Shown here: in pieces, positions 17,737-27,401 of the stretch
How the letters are laid out: each line of letters starts with the position of its first letter
Position numbering within the stretch: the first letter of the stretch is position 1
From: Neotamlana nanhaiensis
Lineage (GTDB): Bacteria > Bacteroidota > Bacteroidia > Flavobacteriales > Flavobacteriaceae
Reading direction: 5' to 3'
Length of the DNA: 64,000 nt
Assembly (NCBI RefSeq): GCF_000943555.1
Contig: NZ_JTDV01000005.1
Span: 248,001-312,000 of the forward strand
Program-made: the position numbers and the translations under genes
Notes under the pieces: generated by a model
Databases searched by the model: none
What the model was told of the DNA's origin: nothing
What the model saw: only the letters and a program-made list of their open reading frames with translations

Positions 17737-19155
17737 TTAGGCTACACTTGATCCTGCATACTCTAAAAGTAATTTTTTAAGTTTTACAACATCAATAGGT
17801 TTTGCTAAAAACTCATTTATTCCCGCTTCTTTAGCTTTAATAATATCTTCCTCAAAAGCACTAGCCGAAACCGCAATTATTGGAGTGTTTTTTTTAGCAT
17901 ATTTTTTAGTAGACTTTATTTGTCTGGTTGCCTCGTATCCATCCATATCTGGCATATAAATATCCATAAAAATAATATCGAAATTTAAAACCTTATACAA
18001 ATCTATAGCTTCTACCCCATTTTTTGCAAACGTACATTGCGCTCCATTTTTCTCTAATAAAAACTGAATTACCTTTTGGTTCATTCGGTTATCTTCGGCC
18101 ACTAAAACATTTATCTTATTTAACCCTAAAGACAAGGCTTCAATAGGTTCTGTTTCGGTTTTTATATTTAGTGTCTTTTTAAGTTGTAAGCTAAAATAAA
18201 ACGTGGTGCCTTCGTTTTCTTTACTTTCTAATTTTAGCTCGCCACCCATATTTTCAACTAAATGATACGAAATAGCAAGTCCAACACCCCAACCGCGATA
18301 CTCATTCATAAATTCGTTTGTAATGCGCTTGCTTTTTGTGTTTCCTAAGTAATATTTAATTTCTTCGGGCGTCATACCAATACCCGTATCTTTTATGTAA
18401 AAGCTCACTATTTGATCGTCGTTTATTTCAATAGTTTGATCAACGATAATAGAAATTTTACCAGAATCGGTAAACTTAATGGCATTATTTATAAGATTAA
18501 TTAATATAAGTTGAATACGCTCAGAATCAGCTAAAACTAAAAATCTATCATTTTTTTCTTCGCTAAGAAACTCGTATTCAAAATCTAAATCATGCTCCCA
18601 AGCTTGATATTCAAACACTTTAAAAAGATTACGTAAATCGGCTTTTAAGTCTACCGCGCTTTTATTAAGCGTAAATTCATTCTTTTTAATTTCTTCCTTG
18701 CTAACCACCAAATTAAAAAACTGAAGTAAGTGTTTCGATGAGTATTCGGCAATTTCAACTTTAAGTAATTGGTCTTCATCCAAATCAGATTCCGACAACA
18801 TTTTAAGCATTCCCAAAATGGTATTTAAAGGCGTTCGTACCTCATAACTCATATTTATAAGGTTGATCGATTTATCTTCAAAAATTTGTTCGCTTTTATC
18901 CAAATTCTTGTTTAATTCCTCAATTCTAAGTTTCTGGCTTTTGGTAATTATATTGTTTTTAAGCTGATTTTTTAAAAAAAACTGAAGCACAAAAACTTGG
19001 CTAATTGCAAGTACAAAAAGAATAACCGCTGTTGCTTCAACTTGAACTATACCTTCTAAATAACAGTAGGCAATACCGAAAATAACAACTATTGAAAATA
19101 AAACAAAGTACGATAAAGTCCTTCTGTTTCTATTAAATTTTGAAGAAAACCCCAT
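17737..19155 (-). CDS. Hybrid histidine kinase lacking the phospho-acceptor His (H to Y)
   Basis: A 472-aa protein: two membrane helices (about 14-33 and 41-60) with almost no periplasmic sensor, a HisKA-type dimerisation domain, HATPase_c, and a C-terminal receiver. The H-box reads NMSYEVRTPLN at 101-111; the position that is His in the usual S-H-E-L/V-R-T-P is Tyr104 (codon TAT). The ATP site looks whole: N-box LINNAIKF with Asn224, DTGIGM at 256-261, GWGVGLA at 288-294. The receiver keeps Asp398 in FMDIYMPDMDG and the AKP lysine. Either the kinase works as a phosphatase or allosteric switch, or it is an inactive relative. It ends 2 bases from the convergent ridA stop. Confidence 0.88.
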   Translation of the reverse strand: MGFSSKFNRNRRTLSYFVLFSIVVIFGIAYCYLEGIVQVEATAVILFVLAISQVFVLQFFLKNQLKNNIITKSQKLRIEELNKNLDKSEQIFEDKSINLINMSYEVRTPLNTILGMLKMLSESDLDEDQLLKVEIAEYSSKHLLQFFNLVVSKEEIKKNEFTLNKSAVDLKADLRNLFKVFEYQAWEHDLDFEYEFLSEEKNDRFLVLADSERIQLILINLINNAIKFTDSGKISIIVDQTIEINDDQIVSFYIKDTGIGMTPEEIKYYLGNTKSKRITNEFMNEYRGWGVGLAISYHLVENMGGELKLESKENEGTTFYFSLQLKKTLNIKTETEPIEALSLGLNKINVLVAEDNRMNQKVIQFLLEKNGAQCTFAKNGVEAIDLYKVLNFDIIFMDIYMPDMDGYEATRQIKSTKKYAKKNTPIIAVSASAFEEDIIKAKEAGINEFLAKPIDVVKLKKLLLEYAGSSVA

Positions 19156-19218
19156 TAAAATTCACATTTAAACAAACTTATCTATAAAATTTATAATTAT
19201 CAAAACTATTGATTTAAA

Positions 19219-19250
19219 TTGGTTATTTTTAAATATATTTTCTAATTTCA
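19219..19250 (+). promoter_or_regulatory. Candidate promoter for guaC
   Basis: TTG (19219-19221), 21 bases, then TAATTTCA (19243-19250), which differs from the TAnnTTTG form in the last two positions. It ends 32 bases before the guaC ATG in the divergent gap. Weak match. Confidence 0.35.
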
Positions 19251-19282
19251 TAATCTTCAAAAATAGATTTTCAAAAATTTTT

Positions 19283-20323
19283 ATGCGCATAGAATACGAT
19301 ATAAAACTGGGTTTTAAAGATGTTATGTTTCGCCCAAAACGTTCTACTTTAAAAAGTCGATCGGAAGTAAATTTAGAACGAGAATTTAAATTTTTACACA
19401 GTCCGCTTACATGGAAAGGCATCCCTATAATGGCTGCAAACATGGACACCGTTGGTACTTTTGAAATGGCCAAAGCACTAACAAACAAAAAACTTTTCAC
19501 AGCAATTCACAAACATTATGATTTAACCGAGTGGAAAGTATTTGCAGAGAGTTTAACACCAGAAACCGAAAATTTTATTGCTGTTAGCACTGGTATTGGT
19601 CAGCACGATTCCGAAAAACTAGCGCAAATAATTAAGCAAAACCCCAATATAAAGTTTATTTGTATTGATGTGGCCAATGGCTACTCCGAACACTTCGCCA
19701 ATTTTGTAAAACATACACGAGAACTTTATCCAGAAAAAGTAATTATTGCAGGTAATGTTGTTACAGGAGAAATGGTTGAAGAATTATTACTCTGCGGTGC
19801 CGATATTATAAAAGTGGGTATTGGTCCTGGGTCGGTTTGTACTACACGTGTAAAAACAGGCGTTGGCTATCCGCAACTTTCGGCAATTATTGAGTGCGCC
19901 GATGCTGCTCATGGACTTGGCGGACAAATTATTAGCGATGGTGGCTGCACTACTCCTGGCGATATAGCTAAAGCCTTTGGCGCAGGAGCCGATTTTGTTA
20001 TGCTTGGTGGTATGCTGGCTGGTCACGACGAAAGCGGCGGACAAATTATTGAGAAAAACGGTAAAACTTACAAACAATTTTACGGAATGAGCTCATCTAC
20101 AGCAATGGAAAAACACGTGGGTGGCGTTGCCGAATACCGCGCTAGCGAAGGTAAAACAGTAGAAGTAGATTATAAAGGTCCTGTAGAATATACGTTGCAA
20201 GATATTTTAGGCGGCATTCGTAGCACCTGTACCTATGTTGGCGCTGCCAGATTAAAAGAACTTACTAAACGGACTACTTTTATTAGGGTTAACGAACAGG
20301 AAAATAGAATTTACACCAAGTAA
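19283..20323 (+). CDS. guaC: GMP reductase
   Basis: A 346-aa enzyme of the IMPDH/GMPR family that reduces GMP to IMP with NADPH. The N-terminus ([20 protein letters not shown]) is typical of GMP reductase type 1, and no CBS domains are inserted, unlike IMP dehydrogenase. The catalytic cysteine is Cys186 in [15 protein letters not shown], the same number as in the E. coli enzyme, followed by [29 protein letters not shown] marks the phosphate-binding loop. Cytoplasmic. A sugar kinase gene follows 27 bases later. Confidence 0.95.
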   Translation: MRIEYDIKLGFKDVMFRPKRSTLKSRSEVNLEREFKFLHSPLTWKGIPIMAANMDTVGTFEMAKALTNKKLFTAIHKHYDLTEWKVFAESLTPETENFIAVSTGIGQHDSEKLAQIIKQNPNIKFICIDVANGYSEHFANFVKHTRELYPEKVIIAGNVVTGEMVEELLLCGADIIKVGIGPGSVCTTRVKTGVGYPQLSAIIECADAAHGLGGQIISDGGCTTPGDIAKAFGAGADFVMLGGMLAGHDESGGQIIEKNGKTYKQFYGMSSSTAMEKHVGGVAEYRASEGKTVEVDYKGPVEYTLQDILGGIRSTCTYVGAARLKELTKRTTFIRVNEQENRIYTK

Positions 20324-20350
20324 TTTCTTTATAATTTAAAACCGCTTTAA

Positions 20351-21355
20351 ATGAAAAAAATAATAACTTTTGGTGAAGTTTTAATGCGTTTATCCCCCGA
20401 AGGCAACAAAAAGTTTAAACAGGCAAATTTACTAGAATTTTATTTTGGTGGCACTGAGGTTAACGTAGGTATTTCTATTGCTAATTTTGGAGAGCCTGTA
20501 AAACATATAAGTTGTGTTTCGGATGATTTTGTTGGCGACACGGCATTATCTTACATCCAAAAGTTTGGCGTTAGCACCTCGGCAATTGTACGCTCTTCCA
20601 GACCTTTAGGCGTCTATTTTTTGGAAGTTGGTGCGGTTATGCGCCCAAGTGCTATTTCTTATAACAGGTCGCACTCTTCGTTTTCTGATATTAAACCCGA
20701 AATGGTCGATTGGGAAAAACTCCTTACCAAAGCTAAATGGTTACATTGGACGGGTATTACTCCTGCCCTATCTAAAGGTGCTAAAGACACCCTAAAAGCG
20801 GGTTTAGTTATTGCAAAGAAACTCGGTATTCCTGTGTCTACCGACCCCACTTACCGGAGCGGCTTGTGGAAATATGGTGAAAATCCTAAGGATGTATTAA
20901 ACGATTTAGTATCGTATTCTACCATTTTTATTGGCGGTATAAATGAAATGAATGAAATTTTAGACACCAATTTTGGCTACTCTAACGATGAGTTTATTGA
21001 AGCCAGTAAACTCCTAATGGAAACATTCCCAAACATTGAAAAGGTTTTCGATAAAATAAGAACTGCCATTAACGCGTCTTGGCATAAAATAAGAGCCAGA
21101 ATGTGGAATGGAAACGAGTTTTATGAAACTACCGATCTTGATATTACACATATTATCGATAGAATTGGCACTGGTGATGCCTTTGCGGCTGGTTTAATTT
21201 ATGGTTTACAAAAATACAACGATGGTAAAGCAATGGAATTTGCTAGTGCTGCTTGTGCCTTAAAACACACCTACGAAGGCGACGTAAATTATGCCACAGT
21301 TGATGAAGTTACAGCTATTTTAAACGGTAATACTTCAGGAAGATTTAACAGATAA
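20351..21355 (+). CDS. kdgK: PfkB-family sugar kinase, 2-dehydro-3-deoxygluconokinase-like
   Basis: A 334-aa ribokinase/PfkB-family kinase. The N-terminal FGEVLMRLSPEG and FGGTEVNVGIS (about 32-42) form the sugar-binding part, and GTGDAFAAG at 273-281 is the anion hole with catalytic Asp276. The overall pattern (Arg-rich APS-like VMRPSAISYNR region near 97-106) is that of KDG kinases, which phosphorylate 2-keto-3-deoxygluconate from uronate breakdown. No aldolase or uronate gene is adjacent, so the substrate is family inference. Clustered after guaC. Confidence 0.85.
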   Translation: MKKIITFGEVLMRLSPEGNKKFKQANLLEFYFGGTEVNVGISIANFGEPVKHISCVSDDFVGDTALSYIQKFGVSTSAIVRSSRPLGVYFLEVGAVMRPSAISYNRSHSSFSDIKPEMVDWEKLLTKAKWLHWTGITPALSKGAKDTLKAGLVIAKKLGIPVSTDPTYRSGLWKYGENPKDVLNDLVSYSTIFIGGINEMNEILDTNFGYSNDEFIEASKLLMETFPNIEKVFDKIRTAINASWHKIRARMWNGNEFYETTDLDITHIIDRIGTGDAFAAGLIYGLQKYNDGKAMEFASAACALKHTYEGDVNYATVDEVTAILNGNTSGRFNR

Positions 21356-21493
21356 ATTTATCATATCAACAAAATTTTCATCGCTTAAATAGTATTTTAA
21401 TAATAATTTAATTTTAAGTTTATTTAAACTTTCTTTCCGCTTAATAGAAACAAAAATTGCTTAATTTGTAGTTAATTAGCAAAACTTACTTAC

Positions 21494-24400
21494 ATGGCGT
21501 TAAAAGTTGTTATTTCTCATAAAACAGTTTACAAATATGACCGTTCGGTTTCTTTATCTCCACATGTTTTTAGGCTTCGTCCTGCACCACATAGCAGAAC
21601 TCCAATAGAATCGTATTCTATTAAAATAAAGCCCGAAAAACATTTTTTTAATTGGCAGCAAGATCCTTTTGGAAATTATTTAGCGCGATTAACATTCCCT
21701 GAAAAAACTAAAGAGCTTTCTATTGATGTAGAAATTATTGCCGATTTAAAAACCATAAATCCATTCGATTTTTTTGTTGAAGATTATGCTGAAGACTACC
21801 CGTTTAAATATGCCGAAACCACAAAAAAAGAACTACTGCCTTATTTAGAAGTTACCGAAAAAGGTGATTTGCTCAAAGATTTTTTAAAAACCGTAGACCT
21901 AACACCGCGTAAAACCATTTATTTTCTAATTGATTTAAATAAGAAAATTTACGACTATTTAAAATATAACATCAGGCTCGATCCTGGTGTACAAAGCTGT
22001 GAAGAAACCTTAACCAAAAAAAGTGGTTCGTGTCGCGATTATGCTTGGTTATTTGTACAAGCATTACGTCACTTAGGTTTTGGTGCTCGCTTTGTTTCGG
22101 GGTATTTGGTGCAACTTTCATCTGATGAAAAATCACTAGATGGCCCATCGGGACCAGAGCAAGATTTTACCGATTTACATGCTTGGACCGAAGTTTACGT
22201 ACCTGGTGCGGGTTGGATTGGTTTCGATGCCACATCTGGTTTATTAGCTGGCGAAGGCCATATTCCTTTAGCTTGTACACCTTCTTTTGAAAGTGCTGCA
22301 CCCGTTACAGGTATGACCGATGTTTGTGAAACTGAATTTGAATTTGATAACTCGGTAAAACGTATTTTCGAATCGCCTCGTGTAACAAAACCTTACACCG
22401 AAGACCAATGGAATGCCATTTACGACTTAGGTTTTAAAGTTGAAAAAGAACTTGAAAAAGGCGATGTTAGGTTAACTATGGGTGGAGAACCTACTTTTAT
22501 TTCTATTGACGATATGGAATCGGAACAATGGAATACCGAAGCCGATGGCCCTCATAAACGCGAACTTGCTAAAAATTTAGCGCATAAATTATACGACGAA
22601 TTTAGTAACAATGGTATTGTACATCAAGCCCAAGGAAAATGGTATCCAGGAGAACCAATACCACGTTGGAGTATAGAATTATGTTGGCGTAAAGACGGTA
22701 AATCTATGTGGCGCAATCATAACAAAGCCTTATTCTCGGTATTTGCCGAAAATAACAATTTGCCACCAAACGCCGACAAGCAGTTTTTAGAAACTTTAAC
22801 CACCTATTTGGGTATTACCAATAAAACCATCATGCCAACCTACGAAGATAGTTTCTATTTCTTGTGGGAAGAAGGTAAAATGCCAATTGATATAGATCCA
22901 ACTAAGGAAAACGGCAACATGTTGGTTAAAGATAAGCTTCAAAAGTTATTAAAAGACGGAAAATCTAACCCTGTTGGTTATGTATTACCCATTAATAATT
23001 ACAGAGATAAATGGTTTACTTGTAGTTGGCTATTTAGGCGCGAACACCTCTTTTTAATTCCAGGTAATTCACCAATTGGATTACGCTTACCTTTAAGTTC
23101 TTTAATTCAGCAAGCACATCAACAAGAGTTTCCTGTTTTCATTCCAGATCAGTTTTCAAAACAAAAAGAATTACCGCAGTATTTTTCATCCGTTTTAATA
23201 AGACGAGATAAATTCTTAAAAAATCAATTAAAACAATACGATAACGAATTTTTTATAAGAACCGCCTTATGTGCAGAAGTTAGAGATGGCAAACTGCATT
23301 TATTTTTACCTCCAACGCATTCTGCTGAAGTATTTTTAAACCTTATTGCGTCTATTGAAGCTACTTCGGCTGAATTAAAAATACCGGTTATTTTAGAAGG
23401 TTATAGCGCCCCAAAGGACAGCCGATTAGAATCATTAAAAATCACGCCCGATCCTGGTGTTATCGAAGTAAATGTACATCCTGCAAAAAACTGGAAAGAA
23501 CTCACCGAAACCACATTAAAACTTTATGAAAACGCCAAACAATCGCGTTTGGGCACCATAAAATATATGGTTGATGGTAAACATACAGGAACTGGTGGTG
23601 GTAACCATGTTACATTAGGTGGCGACACACCTGCCGATAGCCCTTTACTTCGTAAACCAAGTTTATTACGAAGTTTACTAACTTTTTGGCAGCATCATCC
23701 GGGGTTATCTTACTTATTTTCTGGTGCATTTATTGGTCCAACAAGTCAGGCGCCTCGTGTAGACGAAGGTCGCTTAGAAAATTTATACGAACTAGAAATA
23801 GCTTTCGAAAACATACCCAAAGATGGCGATGTACCGTTTTGGTTAACCGATAGGTTATTTCGACATTTATTAACCGATTTAACAGGAAATACGCATCGCG
23901 CCGAATTTTGTATCGATAAATTATACTCGCCAGATTCTTCATCGGGTCGCTTAGGTATTTTAGAGCTTCGTGCTTTCGATATGCCGCCACACCCTCAAAT
24001 GAGTTTATTACAAAACTTATTGGTAAGAACACTAGTGGCTTGGTTCTGGAAAAAACCTTACGAACATAAATTAATTCGTTGGGGAACCGAGTTACACGAT
24101 AAGTTTTTAATTGAGCATTTTGTACGCGACGATATAAACAGTATTGTAGAACAATTAAACCAAGCAGGTTACGAATTTAAAACCGAATGGTTTAATCCGT
24201 TTTTCGAATTCCGTTTCCCGCTACTTGGCTTAAAAACCGTTGGCGATATTCATTTAGAATTACGAGCTGCTATCGAACCTTGGCATGTTTTAGGCGAAGA
24301 AATGAGTGGTGCTGGCACATCGCGTTACGTAGACTCTTCCACAGAACGTGTCCAAATAAAGGTTTCTAATTTTATAAGTGAAAGATATAATGTAACTTGC

Positions 24401-24832
24401 AACGGTATTAAAATTCCGTTGAAAAAAACCAAGATAAAAGGCGAATATGTATCTGGAATTCGTTATAAAGCTTGGAATCCGTATTCGGCATTGCATCCTA
24501 CAGTTGGTGTAGACACGCCGCTTGTTTTTGATGTAGTTGATACATGGAACGACCAATCGCTAGGTGGTTTCACTTATTTTGTTTCGCATCCTGGTGGCCG
24601 ATCGTACGATACCTACCCAATAAATAGTTACGAAGCAGAATCAAGACGAATTAATCGTTTTTGGGAAATTGGGCAAGCGCAAGGTGAAGTTTTTAAACCT
24701 AAGCGATATGTTGTAGACCAAAAAGAAATTAAGAAGTTTCAAAAAACTGCAACTAGCAATAAAAATTTCCAGACCAGAGAGATTGAATTTAATTCGGAGT
24801 TTCCTAATACTTTAGATTTAAGAAGAAAATAA
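21494..24832 (+). CDS. Transglutaminase-like protein with large C-terminal DUF2126 domain
   Basis: A 1112-aa cytoplasmic protein. Residues about 1-90 form an N-terminal transglutaminase-associated beta domain; about 140-250 is a transglutaminase core with catalytic triad Cys180 (KKSGSCRDYAW), His229 (DLHAWTEV) and Asp245 (GWIGFDAT). From about 325 to 1090 it is DUF2126, marked by LTMGGEPTFISIDD near 328-341. No signal peptide is visible. It is the first of three tightly packed genes (3 and 7 base gaps) with an ATP-grasp/alpha-E protein and a second transglutaminase. Proteins of this family set have been proposed to make and process peptide or amide bonds; no product is known. Confidence 0.9.
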   Translation: MALKVVISHKTVYKYDRSVSLSPHVFRLRPAPHSRTPIESYSIKIKPEKHFFNWQQDPFGNYLARLTFPEKTKELSIDVEIIADLKTINPFDFFVEDYAEDYPFKYAETTKKELLPYLEVTEKGDLLKDFLKTVDLTPRKTIYFLIDLNKKIYDYLKYNIRLDPGVQSCEETLTKKSGSCRDYAWLFVQALRHLGFGARFVSGYLVQLSSDEKSLDGPSGPEQDFTDLHAWTEVYVPGAGWIGFDATSGLLAGEGHIPLACTPSFESAAPVTGMTDVCETEFEFDNSVKRIFESPRVTKPYTEDQWNAIYDLGFKVEKELEKGDVRLTMGGEPTFISIDDMESEQWNTEADGPHKRELAKNLAHKLYDEFSNNGIVHQAQGKWYPGEPIPRWSIELCWRKDGKSMWRNHNKALFSVFAENNNLPPNADKQFLETLTTYLGITNKTIMPTYEDSFYFLWEEGKMPIDIDPTKENGNMLVKDKLQKLLKDGKSNPVGYVLPINNYRDKWFTCSWLFRREHLFLIPGNSPIGLRLPLSSLIQQAHQQEFPVFIPDQFSKQKELPQYFSSVLIRRDKFLKNQLKQYDNEFFIRTALCAEVRDGKLHLFLPPTHSAEVFLNLIASIEATSAELKIPVILEGYSAPKDSRLESLKITPDPGVIEVNVHPAKNWKELTETTLKLYENAKQSRLGTIKYMVDGKHTGTGGGNHVTLGGDTPADSPLLRKPSLLRSLLTFWQHHPGLSYLFSGAFIGPTSQAPRVDEGRLENLYELEIAFENIPKDGDVPFWLTDRLFRHLLTDLTGNTHRAEFCIDKLYSPDSSSGRLGILELRAFDMPPHPQMSLLQNLLVRTLVAWFWKKPYEHKLIRWGTELHDKFLIEHFVRDDINSIVEQLNQAGYEFKTEWFNPFFEFRFPLLGLKTVGDIHLELRAAIEPWHVLGEEMSGAGTSRYVDSSTERVQIKVSNFISERYNVTCNGIKIPLKKTKIKGEYVSGIRYKAWNPYSALHPTVGVDTPLVFDVVDTWNDQSLGGFTYFVSHPGGRSYDTYPINSYEAESRRINRFWEIGQAQGEVFKPKRYVVDQKEIKKFQKTATSNKNFQTREIEFNSEFPNTLDLRRK

Positions 24833-24835
24833 ATA

Positions 24836-27394
24836 ATGCCAACCAAACCAAATAGCACTTTATTTCAAAATTATTTTTCCGATTTTGAGAATTATGACGA
24901 GGTTTTAAAATCCAACATGTCCATTAATTCTAATTGGCAAAAATTGCTTGCTAACTTATCTGATATTGGTTTTGAAAACCTATCAAATAAACAAAAGGAA
25001 GTGAACTGGTTAATGGAAGAAAATGGCGTTACTTACAATGTTTATAACGACCCTAAAGGCATTCATCGTTCATGGGATTTAAATGTTGTACCTTTTTTAA
25101 TACACGAAACTGAATGGTCTAAAATTGAAAAAGGGATTGCACAACGGGCAGAGCTTTTAAATCTTATTTTAAAAGATATTTACGGCGACCAAGAGCTTAT
25201 TAAAAAAGGTATTTTACCCCAAGAAGTAGTTTATGCGCACCGTGGCTTTTTAAGACAATGCGATAACATATATTACGCTACATGTAAGCACTTATTAATA
25301 CATGCTACAGATTTAGCACGAGGGCCAGATGGCAGAATGTGGGTGGTTAACGACCGCACTCAAGCCCCGTCGGGAATGGGTTACGCTCTAGAAAATCGTT
25401 ATTCTTTAAGTCGGGTATTTCCTGAAGCTTTTAAAAATATAAATGTTAAGCAATCGTCTAAATTCTTTTATGAGTTTAACCAAATGCTTATTAATTGTGC
25501 GCCGCAAAATAAAGCCAACCCCAATATTGTAATTTTAACTCCTGGGCCATTAAACGAAACTTATTTCGAGCATGCTTATATGGCTTCGTTTTTAGGTTAT
25601 CCGTTGGTTACGGGCAACGATTTAGTAGTGCGTAATGGTAAGCTTTATATGAAAACCTTAAAAGAGTTAAAGCAAGTTGATGTTATTTTAAAACGAGTTG
25701 ACGATGCATTTATGGATCCGCTAGAACTTCGTGAAGATTCTTATTTGGGCGTTGCCGGATTACTCGACATTATAAGAAACAAGCAGGTTGCTGTGGTTAA
25801 CCCAATTGGTAGTGGCGTTCTGGAAAATTCTGGACTAATCCCTTTTATGAATCGCATTTGTAATTATTTTTTCGATGAAGATTTAATTTTACCTCAAATA
25901 GCCTCGTGGTGGTGCGGACAAAAAAAGGAGCTCGATTATGTATTAAATCATTTAAACGAGTTGGTTGTAAAACACATTGACCGATCGAATCGAGAAAACA
26001 TATTTTTTTGCGAGTTTTTAGATGAAAAAGCCTTAAATAAATTAAAAGAAGACATTTTATCGGCTCCTTATAAATTTGTAGCTCAAGCTAAAATATCGTT
26101 TTCAACCGCCCCTAATTTTATAAATGGTGCTTTAGAACCAAGAAAAGTAATGTGCCGTATTTTTGCGATTGCAAATAAAGAAAAATATAAAGTAATGCCA
26201 GGTGGTTTGGTTCGTGTAGCCGCAGAACGTGAAACGCTTTTTATATCAAACAACCGAGGCGGAATTAGTAAAGATTTTTGGGTAGTAACCGATGAGGCTC
26301 AAACTAATTTTCAAAGTTACTCTTGGGATAATTCTTGTAGAATTTCTATTGCCGATATTAACGATTTACCAAGTAATACCGCCGAAAATTTATTTTGGTC
26401 CGGACGTTATTTGGGGCGTGCTTTAGTAACCGCACGTTATTTACGCATGGTTTTAAATCGAATGAATCAGCAGCATTACGATGTGTCCTATTCAAATACA
26501 GAAAGCTTAACTATTCTTTATAAATCGGTTACCAATATTACCTCAACTTTTCCTGGTTTTGTTGGTGCAAATTCAAAAGACACTTTAAAAAATCCACTTA
26601 AAGAACTCACATCGCTAATAATGGACGATACCAGAATTGGTAGTTTTGCCCAAACCATGATGAGTTTTAACCATTCTTATTATTCGTTACGAAGCCTATG
26701 GTCCAAAGACATGTGGCGTGTTTTTGATAGTATAAAAAAGTTATGGGGCAAATTTAAAGAAGATAAAAACTATTCCATTATTACACTTACCAAACTATTA
26801 GACCGCATTATTACAAGGCTTATTGCTTTTATGGGTTTAATTGAGGAAAGTATATTAGTAAATCAAGGTCTACTACTCTATTTTATAGGGTTGCAAACCG
26901 AACAAGCCATGATGCATGTTGCCAAATGTAGATCGTTATTAGTACCTAAATATGAAGAGCACTTGCAGTACGAAATTTTAGAGTCCTTTTTATCAAGTCA
27001 TGAAAGTTTAAATATTTATAGATACAGTTATCGCTCCTATTTAAGTATTGAAAACGTGATTAATTTAGTGTTGTTAGACAAGGAATACGCAAAATCGCTA
27101 ACCTATCAACTAAAACGTATAAAAAAGGATTTAGATAGGTTGCCTAACACCGATTTGGAAGCTGTGAATGTTTGTAAAGAAACTATTGAAAAAGCGTACA
27201 ATATTATAAAAGAACTCCATGTTGGCGATTTAATTGAGTTAGATGAAACAGAATCTGTAAGACAAAAACTGGATGATGTATTGGCAGAACTTAGTGAGTT
27301 ATTGCACGAAACCTCTTTAGCAATTTCAGACACCTATTTTAACCACGCTTACCAACAAACACAATTGGTAACACAAAACTTTCCGTTACCTTAA
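24836..27394 (+). CDS. Circularly permuted ATP-grasp protein with C-terminal alpha-E domain
   Basis: An 852-aa protein. Residues about 60-480 match the circularly permuted type 2 ATP-grasp family (formerly DUF404/407): HRSWDLNVVPFLI near 79-91, HATDLARGPDGRMWVVNDRT near 158-177, and GGLVRVAAERETLFISNNRG near 458-477. Residues about 505-830 are the all-helical alpha-E domain, starting with the ENLFWSGRYLGRALVTARYL segment. ATP-grasp enzymes join a carboxylate to an amine through an acyl phosphate, so a peptide or amide ligase is expected. The order with flanking transglutaminase genes is a known but functionally uncharacterised gene set. Confidence 0.9.
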   Translation: MPTKPNSTLFQNYFSDFENYDEVLKSNMSINSNWQKLLANLSDIGFENLSNKQKEVNWLMEENGVTYNVYNDPKGIHRSWDLNVVPFLIHETEWSKIEKGIAQRAELLNLILKDIYGDQELIKKGILPQEVVYAHRGFLRQCDNIYYATCKHLLIHATDLARGPDGRMWVVNDRTQAPSGMGYALENRYSLSRVFPEAFKNINVKQSSKFFYEFNQMLINCAPQNKANPNIVILTPGPLNETYFEHAYMASFLGYPLVTGNDLVVRNGKLYMKTLKELKQVDVILKRVDDAFMDPLELREDSYLGVAGLLDIIRNKQVAVVNPIGSGVLENSGLIPFMNRICNYFFDEDLILPQIASWWCGQKKELDYVLNHLNELVVKHIDRSNRENIFFCEFLDEKALNKLKEDILSAPYKFVAQAKISFSTAPNFINGALEPRKVMCRIFAIANKEKYKVMPGGLVRVAAERETLFISNNRGGISKDFWVVTDEAQTNFQSYSWDNSCRISIADINDLPSNTAENLFWSGRYLGRALVTARYLRMVLNRMNQQHYDVSYSNTESLTILYKSVTNITSTFPGFVGANSKDTLKNPLKELTSLIMDDTRIGSFAQTMMSFNHSYYSLRSLWSKDMWRVFDSIKKLWGKFKEDKNYSIITLTKLLDRIITRLIAFMGLIEESILVNQGLLLYFIGLQTEQAMMHVAKCRSLLVPKYEEHLQYEILESFLSSHESLNIYRYSYRSYLSIENVINLVLLDKEYAKSLTYQLKRIKKDLDRLPNTDLEAVNVCKETIEKAYNIIKELHVGDLIELDETESVRQKLDDVLAELSELLHETSLAISDTYFNHAYQQTQLVTQNFPLP

Positions 27395-27401
27395 TTAAAG
27401 C

